6,482 bases of DNA from Spirochaetota bacterium (lineage in GTDB: Bacteria; Spirochaetota; Spirochaetia; DTKZ01): assembly GCA_029562045.1 (NCBI GenBank), contig JAKQWJ010000026.1, positions 1 to 6,482 of the forward strand. The letters run 5' to 3'. Of the stretch, positions 1-5,048 are shown one piece after another (the stretch's first letter is position 1; each line of letters starts with the position of its first letter). Below the pieces are notes generated by a model that was not told the origin of the DNA, did no database searches, and saw only the letters and a list, made by a program, of their open reading frames with translations. The position numbers were made by a program, and so were the translations under genes.

Positions 1-568
1 GGTCCCAGAACCGGGCCCAGGTCCAGGGAGCCTCGGCGAAGTCGGGGGAAAAAAGCCCCCCCACGTTGGCCCCGAAATAGGCGAACCCGACATACATGAT
101 GATCAGGGCCAGCATGAATCCCGGGATCGCGAGACCGATGAAACCGATGAAGGTGAAGGCGTAATCCAGAAAGGAATACCGTCTCACCGCCGAATAGATG
201 CCGATGGGGAGGGCCAGGGCCCAGGTGAAGACGATGGCCGCCAGGGAGATCACGATGGTCAGAGTGAGGCGGTCACCGATGACGTCCAGGACGGGCCGTC
301 CCCATTCCATGGCCATCCCGAAGTTGCCCTGGAGGATGAGGCCCATCCATTTCAGGTACTGGATATAGATAGGCCTGTCCAGGCCCAGCTGGGTCCGCAT
401 GGCCTGGGCCTCCGCCTCCGACACGGAGCTTCCGGAGGCGGACATCTGGGCGATGAAGGAGGTGACGTAATCTCCCGGAGGCAGATGGATGATGGTGAAG
501 GACAGTATGGAGATCGCCAGGACGGTGAGTATGGCCAACAAAAAACGACGGGCAATATACGATGCCAT
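1..568 (-). CDS. DppB/OppB-type ABC transporter permease, partial (C-terminal part beyond the window)
   Basis: This is the inner-membrane permease of a peptide/nickel-type ABC importer (binding-protein-dependent transport family). The first 189 residues are visible and begin MASYIARRF at 568. The family's N-terminal layout is clear: a first membrane helix at about residues 9-29, the periplasmic segment with LGLDRPIYIQYLKWM (61-75) and LQGNFG (79-84), then hydrophobic helices at about 102-124 and 138-165, and a GGLFSPDF stretch near 170-177. Family members are usually about 310-340 residues, so the EAA loop that contacts the ATPase lies outside the window. Purine-rich sequence upstream (AGAAGGGA next to ATG, AAGGGA further out) supplies a ribosome-binding site. 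It follows the binding-protein gene on the same strand with a 106-bp gap and no obvious promoter, so the two are probably cotranscribed. The exact substrate cannot be read from this fragment. Confidence 0.93.
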   Translation of the reverse strand, partial: MASYIARRFLLAILTVLAISILSFTIIHLPPGDYVTSFIAQMSASGSSVSEAEAQAMRTQLGLDRPIYIQYLKWMGLILQGNFGMAMEWGRPVLDVIGDRLTLTIVISLAAIVFTWALALPIGIYSAVRRYSFLDYAFTFIGFIGLAIPGFMLALIIMYVGFAYFGANVGGLFSPDFAEAPWTWARFWD

Positions 569-608
569 TCCCTTCTGATCCCTTTCCCGACCCGAACGGG
601 CGGGACTG

Positions 609-656
609 GCCGCAGGCGGCGGGCAGCCCCCTTCGGGGGCGCCCGCCGCCTGCGGC
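609..656 (-). other. Long GC-rich intercistronic hairpin between binding-protein and permease genes
   Basis: The arms CCGCAGGCGGCGGGC (610-624) and GCCCGCCGCCTGCGG (641-655) are perfect complements. The pair extends by one G-C pair at 609/656 and continues inward as GCCCCC/GGGGGC (626-631 and 635-640) around a 3-nt loop, with a single unpaired base at 625. That gives about 22 base pairs. On the transcribed minus strand the hairpin is followed by CAGTCCCGCC, not a T-run, so it is not a standard intrinsic terminator. It begins about 18 nt after the binding-protein stop codon. Such a structure often protects the upstream message from 3' exonucleases or attenuates readthrough, which would give more binding protein than permease. 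That role is inferred. Confidence 0.85.
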
Positions 657-674
657 ATCCTCATGTGCTACCTT

Positions 675-2744
675 TTACTTGAAGAAGAAGGTGACCGGCA
701 ACGAGCTGTGGGGCGTCCGGGTGTGCTGGGCGTTGAACTGCCTCGCGGGAATGTTCCCCATGTTGTTCTTCACCAGCCGCACTCCCATGAAGGCCGGAGA
801 CTGACCCACCGTCCCGATGCTCCAGGTCTGTTCCACGATGATCTGCCAGATCTCCTTCGCCGCCTTGACCTGGTCTTCCTCCTTCATGCCGAAGGCCGCC
901 CGGAAGAGATCGAAGGCCCGGAGCATTTCCGGGTCGTCGGGCTTCTCGCCGGCCTTCCCGCCGGAGGCGTACCATTTGGCGTAGGCGGCCCCCATGTGGC
1001 ATTCCGCCGCGTCCACCGGCAGGGCGTGCCGGGGGAAGAGATAGAGCATTTCCGAACCGTCGTTGGCCCAGGTCATCATCTGGTTTTCGTTGTTCAGGTC
1101 CCGGGTGAAGGCCAGGTTCCGCTCCAGCTCCTTGATGTCCACGTCGATGCCGATCTTCTTCCACTGCTGCTTCACCATTTCGGCGATCTGGGTGTAGGGG
1201 ACGAACTGCCCACCCACGGTGATCATCTCCAGGCGCAGCCTTCCCTTGCCGTCCCGGCGCATCCGGTACCCCTCGCCGTCCTTCTGGGTAAGGCCCAGTT
1301 TGTCCAGCAGCTCGTTGGCCTGTTTTTCATCATGGGAGGCCCATTTCTTGTTCCATTCCGCCCCGGGGCTGTACAGGGTGTCCGGGGAGGGGGCGACGGA
1401 ACCGGGGCTGCCCACGCCCAGCCAGAAGGCCTCGTTGAGCTGATCCCGGTCGATGCCCAGGGACAGGGCGTGGCGGAAATCCTTGTTCTTTATGAGTTTG
1501 GAAATTTCCGGGTCCGCCGTGTAGGCGTTCCCCATGTGTATCGCCACGTCCGAGCCGTTGAAGGAGGGGTCCAGATGGACAGTGTAGTTGCCCTTCCCGG
1601 CGTTCTCCAGGAAGACCGGCAGCTTGGCCAGATGCATGTGGCGTTCCTGAACATCGTACTCCCCGGCGATGGCCCGGAGGTTGGCCACTTCGGCGTTCTC
1701 CGCCAGGGTCATGGTGATCTTGTCGATGTAGGGAAGCTGGTTTCCCGCCGTGTCCACCGCCCAGAAATAGGGGTTCCTCTCCAGGCCCCAGGTGGGGGTG
1801 TTGATGGGGGAAACGGTTTTCCAGGGGGTCATCACCGGGAGGTCCGGGTTCAGGGACCAGTTGTACCGGTTCCGCAGCAGGGAGAGCCAGTTGTCGAAGC
1901 CCAGCTCCTTGGCCTTCTTGTTGACCGCCGCCTCGGAGGAGTATTTGGGCAGGAACTGCTTCAGGTAATGGGCCGGAGCGTAGGCGCCGCCCCAGGTCTG
2001 GAAGGCCCCCCGGGTGGCCAGACCCGCGCCGATGCCGGTGCTGCCCGCCAGCTGATAAACGAAGAAAGCGTAGGGCTCGGGGAACTCGAAGGCCACGGTG
2101 TAATCGTCGATCTTCCGCATCCTGCCGTCCTTGCCGTTGATCTGGAACTCGAAAAACGGCGTCGGAACGATCTGCTTGTTCTTGTAGATGTCCTCGTACC
2201 AGAAGATGAAGTCGTTGGCGGTGAGGGGCTTGCCGTCGGACCATTTGGCCCCTTTCCGGAGGTAGATGATCGTGGTCTTTCCGTCGTCGCTGACCTTCCA
2301 GTCCTTGGCCAGGCAGGGGACGATGGTGCTCCCGGTGTAATCGAAGGTGAGGATCTTATCCATCGACACGATGCGGTTGCCGTTTTCGTGGTCCGCCGGC
2401 CCGGTGAAAGCGCGGCGCCAGTTTCCGCCGTATTTCCCCGTCTCGTGCAGGGGTTTTATCACCATGAGGTCCGCCGGGTTCGGGATCCGCTTCGCCACCT
2501 CCGGCAGTTTCCCCGCTTTGACTCCTTCGGCCAGGGAGGGCGCCTCCTGAAAAGTTTTCGGGTAGGCCGCCGTGTCCCGGAGGATCGTCGGCCCTTCCAG
2601 CTTCCCGATGAGGCTGGCGCCGATTTTTTTGCCCTCCTCCGCGGCGGCCTGAGGCTTGGGAGCCTCGGCGCTTTTCGAACAGGCGGCGAAGAGCGCGGCC
2701 AGAAGAACGGCCGTCAACAACAGAAGAGAACGTCTGGTTTTCAT
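675..2744 (-). CDS. Large extracellular solute-binding lipoprotein, family 5 (peptide-type ABC importer)
   Basis: This 689-residue protein captures the substrate for the importer whose permease follows. Residues 1-21 form a signal peptide (MKTRRS, then a Leu/Ala core), ending in FAAC with Cys22 as a plausible lipid-anchored residue. The family-5 signature lies near residues 145-186: LAKDWKVSDDGKTTIIYLRK, then GAKWSDGKPLTANDF. A GKYGGNWRRAF motif at about 103-113 precedes it. The length exceeds that of classical OppA/DppA (about 530-550 residues). It resembles the longer family-5 subgroup that travels with DppB-like permeases carrying GGLFSPxF, as this one does. The start at 2744 is fixed by GGGAGGT seven bases upstream; the frame stays open to 2912, but that extension crosses the promoter. 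The gene is first in the operon. The ligand is unknown: oligopeptide is the default, while opine, sugar or metal chelate are possible. Confidence 0.93.
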   Translation of the reverse strand: MKTRRSLLLLTAVLLAALFAACSKSAEAPKPQAAAEEGKKIGASLIGKLEGPTILRDTAAYPKTFQEAPSLAEGVKAGKLPEVAKRIPNPADLMVIKPLHETGKYGGNWRRAFTGPADHENGNRIVSMDKILTFDYTGSTIVPCLAKDWKVSDDGKTTIIYLRKGAKWSDGKPLTANDFIFWYEDIYKNKQIVPTPFFEFQINGKDGRMRKIDDYTVAFEFPEPYAFFVYQLAGSTGIGAGLATRGAFQTWGGAYAPAHYLKQFLPKYSSEAAVNKKAKELGFDNWLSLLRNRYNWSLNPDLPVMTPWKTVSPINTPTWGLERNPYFWAVDTAGNQLPYIDKITMTLAENAEVANLRAIAGEYDVQERHMHLAKLPVFLENAGKGNYTVHLDPSFNGSDVAIHMGNAYTADPEISKLIKNKDFRHALSLGIDRDQLNEAFWLGVGSPGSVAPSPDTLYSPGAEWNKKWASHDEKQANELLDKLGLTQKDGEGYRMRRDGKGRLRLEMITVGGQFVPYTQIAEMVKQQWKKIGIDVDIKELERNLAFTRDLNNENQMMTWANDGSEMLYLFPRHALPVDAAECHMGAAYAKWYASGGKAGEKPDDPEMLRAFDLFRAAFGMKEEDQVKAAKEIWQIIVEQTWSIGTVGQSPAFMGVRLVKNNMGNIPARQFNAQHTRTPHSSLPVTFFFK

Positions 2745-2883
2745 GGATACCTCCCATTCTGGATCTGCCGCGCCCCTCCAGGCCGCCGGTCTCCTCCGCG
2801 GGGCCCCGGGGCGCGATGGTCGGAAAAGCCGGCCAGGATCCGACACCCGGACCCCCCGGATCCCCGATTGTATTCGCTTTTTC
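2745..2883 (-). promoter_or_regulatory. GC-rich 5' leader of the ABC importer operon
   Basis: About 130 nt separate the predicted transcription start (near 2877) from the start codon at 2744. On the minus strand the leader contains two GGATCC copies that can pair with each other, or the first can pair with a nearby GGTCC. It also has a self-complementary GGGGCCCC block. The ribosome-binding site GGGAGGT lies at the 3' end. I recognise no riboswitch core or T-box here, and no intrinsic terminator. The leader is structured and may affect translation or stability, but no regulator can be named. Confidence 0.35.
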
Positions 2884-2912
2884 ATTATGGACCGGGTCCG
2901 GCGGAAAAGCAA
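2884..2912 (-). promoter_or_regulatory. Sigma70-type promoter of the ABC importer operon
   Basis: Read on the minus strand, TTGCTT (2907-2912) and CATAAT (2884-2889) are separated by exactly 17 nt. Five of six -10 bases and four of six -35 bases match the consensus. Transcription would start near 2877 and run leftwards into the binding-protein gene. This also argues against longer in-frame starts at 2885 and 2912. Confidence 0.65.
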
Positions 2913-2945
2913 CGATTTTCGGTCAAAACACGGGGCGGTCGGTCC

Positions 2946-3305
2946 TCATTCGGTTTCCGTCAGGAACCGCAGAACCTTGCGGATCTTCCGGTCCACCAGG
3001 AGGTTTAGAACCTCGGGATACCCGGACCGGGCTATCCCTTCGGCGACGGAGGCCCGAACCGCCTCCCGGGCGGCTTCGGGGGTTTCTCTGGTCTCCGGAG
3101 GGAAGGCATCCATTCCTTCCAGGAGGGCTTCGATCCCGGCGATCTCCTGCCGCACCAGACCGGTGTTGCCCCGGCAGACATACTCGGTGATGCGGCACTC
3201 GGCCTCGGCTTTTTTGAAGCTCTCCAGAAGATCCTTCAAGCTTTCCAAAGCGTCCCGGAGTTCGATCTTCAGAACGGCGAGAAATTTTTCCCCCGATAGC
3301 GTCAT
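2946..3305 (-). CDS. Hypothetical helical protein, 119 aa
   Basis: I do not recognise this family. The product begins MTLSGEKFLAVLKIELRDAL and ends VLRFLTETE. It is acidic to neutral, cytoplasmic (no signal peptide or membrane helix), and almost wholly helical in pattern. Residues 1-65 form amphipathic, possibly coiled helices with two cysteines (CRITEYVC). A short Pro/Thr-rich linker (FPPETRETPEA, about 68-78) follows, then a second helical region with SGYPEVLNLLVDRKIRKVL. The start at 3305 is chosen for AGGGGGC just upstream; the frame stays open to 3479, but that extension reads through GC-rich intergenic sequence and looks non-coding. The gene is divergent from the TPR gene and lies upstream of the importer on the same strand, yet the importer has its own promoter. 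It is probably real, as the composition is protein-like and there is a good ribosome-binding site. Its role is unknown. Confidence 0.75.
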   Translation of the reverse strand: MTLSGEKFLAVLKIELRDALESLKDLLESFKKAEAECRITEYVCRGNTGLVRQEIAGIEALLEGMDAFPPETRETPEAAREAVRASVAEGIARSGYPEVLNLLVDRKIRKVLRFLTETE

Positions 3306-3322
3306 GACGCCCCCTGGAAACA

Positions 3323-3351
3323 AGTTTAATCCGAGTCCCGGGGCATTGCAA
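3323..3351 (-). promoter_or_regulatory. Possible promoter of the 119-aa hypothetical gene
   Basis: On the minus strand TTGCAA (3346-3351) and TAAACT (3323-3328) are 17 nt apart, each matching four of six consensus bases. The predicted start, near 3316, would leave a leader of only about 11 nt with the ribosome-binding site at its very 5' end, so the call is tentative. Confidence 0.35.
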
Positions 3352-3396
3352 GGGAAAGGGCGGAATGGGGCGGGAAATCGTTCCGCGGCGGCCCGT

Positions 3397-3442
3397 GGGG
3401 GAACAGCGGCCCCCGGGATTCCTGTTCCCCCCGGAGGGGCCG
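3397..3442. repeat. Overlapping inverted repeats in the divergent intergenic region
   Basis: GGGGGAACAG (3397-3406) and CTGTTCCCCC (3422-3431) form a perfect 10-bp inverted repeat with a 15-nt spacer. A second perfect 7-bp pair, CGGCCCC (3407-3413) and GGGGCCG (3436-3442), interlocks with it, so the two stems are mutually exclusive if single-stranded. A weaker pair, GCGGAA/TTCCGC, lies at 3360-3386. The element is upstream of both proposed promoters, in the 200 bp between divergent genes. That position suits a regulator binding site better than an RNA structure. Confidence 0.6.
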
Positions 3443-3460
3443 CACAGGGTCGGACCGGAT

Positions 3461-3489
3461 TTGCAAAGCCCGGCGACATTGGTTATGCT
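3461..3489 (+). promoter_or_regulatory. Probable promoter of the TPR gene
   Basis: TTGCAA (3461-3466) and TATGCT (3484-3489) are spaced by 17 nt. Transcription would begin near 3496, leaving about 10 nt of leader that is essentially the ribosome-binding site AGGGGGAAG. The -35 hexamer is identical to that proposed for the divergent gene. Confidence 0.5.
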
Positions 3490-3505
3490 TGCCCCAGGGG
3501 GAAGC

Positions 3506-3991
3506 ATGGAGGACGAAAAAACCGGAAAACTCCTGCGGGAAAACGCCCGGGGGATAACTCTCACGGATCGGAACAAACTGGACGAGGCGGAGGCCTGTTT
3601 CCGGGTCCTCCAGGCGGAGTTTCCCGACAGCCCGGCGCCGCTTTTCAACCTCGCGGTGGTCCACGCGAAGAAGGGCAGGGACGAGGAGGCGCTGCGGGAG
3701 TTTTCGGCGGTGCTGAAACTCGATGCCGCTTCGGCGGACGCGCTGCTGGAAATCGGCCTCATCCACTACCGGGCGGGCCGCTACGAAAAAGCCGAAGCGG
3801 CCTATCTGCAGGCGCTGGAGATCGACGGGAACGATCCCAAGGCTCTGAACAACCTGGGGGTCCTCCGGTTCGTTCAAGAGCGCTACGACGAGGCGGAAAA
3901 GTTTTTTAAAAAATCCCTGGACATCGACCCCGAGGATGAGGACGTGAAGATCAATCTCCGGGATACCCGACAAATCCGGGAAAAAATTTGA
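3506..3991 (+). CDS. TPR-repeat protein, 161 aa
   Basis: This is a soluble scaffold made almost only of tetratricopeptide repeats, a helix-turn-helix fold that binds peptides or partner proteins. Four 34-residue units can be aligned at about residues 10-43, 44-77, 78-111 and 112-145. They show the usual pattern of small residues in helix A and Tyr/Ala/Leu plus Pro near the end of helix B, for example NNLGVLRFVQERYDEAEKFF (115-134) then KKSLDIDPED. The first repeat is the most degenerate. No signal peptide or other domain is seen. The start at 3506 follows GGGGGAAG; an ATG at 3485 overlaps the -10 box and is less likely. The stop codon overlaps the -35 box of the next transcript. The partner and pathway cannot be inferred, since the neighbours are functionally unrelated. 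Confidence 0.88.
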   Translation: MEDEKTGKLLRENARGITLTDRNKLDEAEACFRVLQAEFPDSPAPLFNLAVVHAKKGRDEEALREFSAVLKLDAASADALLEIGLIHYRAGRYEKAEAAYLQALEIDGNDPKALNNLGVLRFVQERYDEAEKFFKKSLDIDPEDEDVKINLRDTRQIREKI

Positions 3992-4016
3992 TTTTTCCCC
4001 GGGAGGGTGTTATACT
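3988..4016 (+). promoter_or_regulatory. Strong sigma70-type promoter of the small transcript
   Basis: TTGATT (3988-3993) and TATACT (4011-4016) are separated by exactly 17 nt, with five of six -10 bases matching consensus. The expected transcription start is about 4023. The -35 box overlaps the TGA stop of the TPR gene (3989-3991), so the unit is independent of that gene although it starts immediately after it. Confidence 0.75.
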
Positions 4017-4050
4017 GTAATTGAGCTTAAGAACCGAAGGAGGTCGCAGG

Positions 4051-4152
4051 GTGACTCCGCCGGGAAAGGGTGGCCGGTTTCAGGCCGGCAGCGTGGCGAC
4101 GCCCCGCAGTGGGTGGATTGACCCCGGTCATGGGGTAAACAGTGGTGCGTGA
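4051..4152 (+). CDS. Candidate small protein, 33 aa, GTG start
   Basis: This ORF starts with GTG and is preceded by AAGGAGGT (4037-4044), six bases before the start codon, the closest match to the anti-Shine-Dalgarno sequence in the window. It ends at TGA (4150-4152), about 40 nt before the intrinsic terminator, so promoter, leader, ORF and terminator form a compact gene. The peptide begins MTPPGKGGRFQAG and ends GWIDPGHGVNSGA. It is Gly/Pro-rich and mildly basic, without a membrane helix or cysteines, and I recognise no family. The ribosome-binding site lies in a predicted hairpin with the codons just after the start, which could make translation conditional. Alternatively the purine-rich site is part of a structured RNA and the ORF is chance, since an open frame this short is easily random in GC-rich DNA. 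Confidence 0.35.
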   Translation: MTPPGKGGRFQAGSVATPRSGWIDPGHGVNSGA

Positions 4153-4193
4153 GGTTCGGTCGGACCGCCAGAGGCGCCAACCGCCGAATTTCT

Positions 4194-4223
4194 AAAGCCG
4201 GAAATGAGTTCCGGCTTTTTTTT
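4194..4223 (+). terminator. Intrinsic terminator of the small transcript
   Basis: AAAGCCGGAA (4194-4203) and TTCCGGCTTT (4209-4218) form a perfect 10-bp stem around ATGAG, followed by a T-run at 4216-4223. On the minus strand the same stem is followed only by TTTAGAAATT, so it could serve the convergent ttcA-like gene at best weakly. Confidence 0.93.
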
Positions 4224-4237
4224 GTCTTCCCCGTCAG

Positions 4238-4255
4238 CGCCGCCTTCCCGCGGCG
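4238..4255 (-). other. Small hairpin just after the ttcA-like stop codon
   Basis: CGCCGC (4238-4243) and GCGGCG (4250-4255) pair around six bases, directly adjacent to the minus-strand stop codon at 4257-4259. No T-run follows on the minus strand, so it is at most a 3'-end protecting structure, possibly acting with the weak reverse side of the terminator at 4194-4218. Confidence 0.35.
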
Positions 4256-4256
4256 G

Positions 4257-4997
4257 TCATGGAACCCGGGGAAGGTATTCGGAGTTCACGTTTCCCATGG
4301 AGCGGAAGATGTTCCTCTTCAGCTCTCCCCGGCCTCCGGTCAGGGCCTCGATCCCGGTCCGGATTTTTTTCCGCCGGGACCGGTCCTGGTGGGAACAGGA
4401 GCATGTCACCCGGTCCAGCCCCATGGCGACGGCGAACTGGACGATCTGCCTTTCCTCCAGCAGGGCCAGGGGACGCAGGATGGTGATGGGGTATTTGCGG
4501 TAGGCCAGGACCGGCATCATCGTGGACAGCTCAGACTTCTGCGTCATGTTCATGAAAAGGGTCTCGATGATGTCGTCCAGATGGTGCCCCAGGGCGATCT
4601 TGTTGTAGCCCTCCCGGAGGGCGAAATTGATGAGCTCCGTGCGTCGCTGGGTGGAGCACCAGTAGCAGTTCATTTTTCTGCCCGGTTTCAAGCGGTCGTG
4701 GAGGGAAACCCGGGTCACCCCCAGGGGGACCTCCCATTCCGCGAAGAGGCGGCGGAGATTCTCCTCCGTTCCGGGATCGGAGTATTCGGTGGCCACATGC
4801 AGGGCGCCGATCCCGAAGGGAATGGCGGAGTATCTGACCCGCCGGGAAAAATCGTAGGCCAGGGCGGTGGAGTCCTTCCCTCCGGAGGCGGCGATGAGTA
4901 TCCGGTCCCCGGGACGGATCATCGCGAAATCCTGCACCGCCTTGGCGATGAGAGAGGAGAGCATCCGTTCCGCCGGGTGAATGGGGCCTGCGTTCAT
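4257..4997 (-). CDS. TtcA-family PP-loop tRNA thiolase (probable tRNA 2-thiocytidine synthetase)
   Basis: This 246-residue cytoplasmic protein belongs to the TtcA branch of the PP-loop ATPases. Known members adenylate cytidine 32 of tRNA and replace its oxygen with sulfur, using a [4Fe-4S] cluster. The PP-loop SGGKDST is at residues 38-44. CYWC supplies Cys111 and Cys114, and CSC (199-201) supplies the third cluster ligand, matching the CxxC-plus-C arrangement of TtcA. GHHLDDIIETLFMN (137-150) is the family's second signature, close to GHHRDD in Escherichia coli TtcA, and LRPLALLEE (174-182) also fits. The protein is shorter than the roughly 310-residue E. coli enzyme, mainly at the C-terminus. 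The start at 4997 has AAAGGA six bases upstream. It follows dapL after 51 bp, probably in one operon. The exact tRNA position modified is inferred; a related 2-thiouridine enzyme is less likely. Confidence 0.87.
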   Translation of the reverse strand: MNAGPIHPAERMLSSLIAKAVQDFAMIRPGDRILIAASGGKDSTALAYDFSRRVRYSAIPFGIGALHVATEYSDPGTEENLRRLFAEWEVPLGVTRVSLHDRLKPGRKMNCYWCSTQRRTELINFALREGYNKIALGHHLDDIIETLFMNMTQKSELSTMMPVLAYRKYPITILRPLALLEERQIVQFAVAMGLDRVTCSCSHQDRSRRKKIRTGIEALTGGRGELKRNIFRSMGNVNSEYLPRVP

Positions 4998-5028
4998 GGA
5001 GGGTCCTTTCTGGGCGCGCCGGGGTTTC

Positions 5029-5040
5029 CCGCCGCGGCGG
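5029..5040. repeat. 12-bp perfect palindrome in the dapL-ttcA gap
   Basis: CCGCCGCGGCGG is self-complementary and fills part of the 51-bp intercistronic gap. In RNA it could form only a short stem of about five pairs with a two-base loop. No promoter or terminator is evident in the gap, so this does not break the proposed operon. Confidence 0.4.
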
Positions 5041-5048
5041 CCTTCTGT

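Larger units (their letters stand above)
4023..4223 (+). ncRNA. Autonomous ~200-nt structured transcript of unrecognised family
   Basis: A good promoter and a clear intrinsic terminator bracket this unit, and no long gene lies within it. Predicted local stems are GGAG..UC/GACUCC (4039-4058, with one bulge), GCCGG/CCGGC (4073-4089), GCGU/ACGC (4091-4102), ACCCC/GGGGT (4121-4136) and CGCC/GGCG (4166-4176). ACCGAA (4033-4038) can also pair with TTCGGT (4155-4160), closing a multi-branched fold. Size and self-contained layout resemble 6S RNA or a similar regulatory RNA, but I find no diagnostic motif of 6S, RNase P, SRP, tmRNA or a known riboswitch. The same transcript carries a plausible 33-codon ORF with a strong ribosome-binding site, so it may be an mRNA for a small protein, or both. 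The next gene is convergent, which makes a cis-acting leader unlikely. Confidence 0.6.

Noticed and set aside
609..656. Intrinsic terminator for the binding-protein gene
   Set aside because: There is no T-run after the stem on either strand.
2745..2912. N-terminally extended start for the binding protein
   Set aside because: The extension includes the -10/-35 promoter boxes and would bury the lipoprotein signal peptide. The start at 2744 has a strong ribosome-binding site.
663..3008. 781-codon open frame on the plus strand opposite the binding-protein gene
   Set aside because: It is the antisense shadow of a well-supported gene. Its translation is rich in Gly/Val/Arg/His without domain logic, and it crosses an intergenic region and the minus-strand promoter.
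4150..4180. T-box or tRNA T-arm-like sequence GGTTCGGTCGGACC
   Set aside because: The T-box GGTGG..ACCGCG element and Stem I features are absent, and no cloverleaf can be drawn.
4023..4190. Possible cobalamin riboswitch (GGGAAAGGGTGG and CCCCGCAGTGGG resemble parts of the core)
   Set aside because: The GGTGAAA element and the 3' receptor sequence are missing, spacing does not fit, and no co-directional gene follows the terminator.
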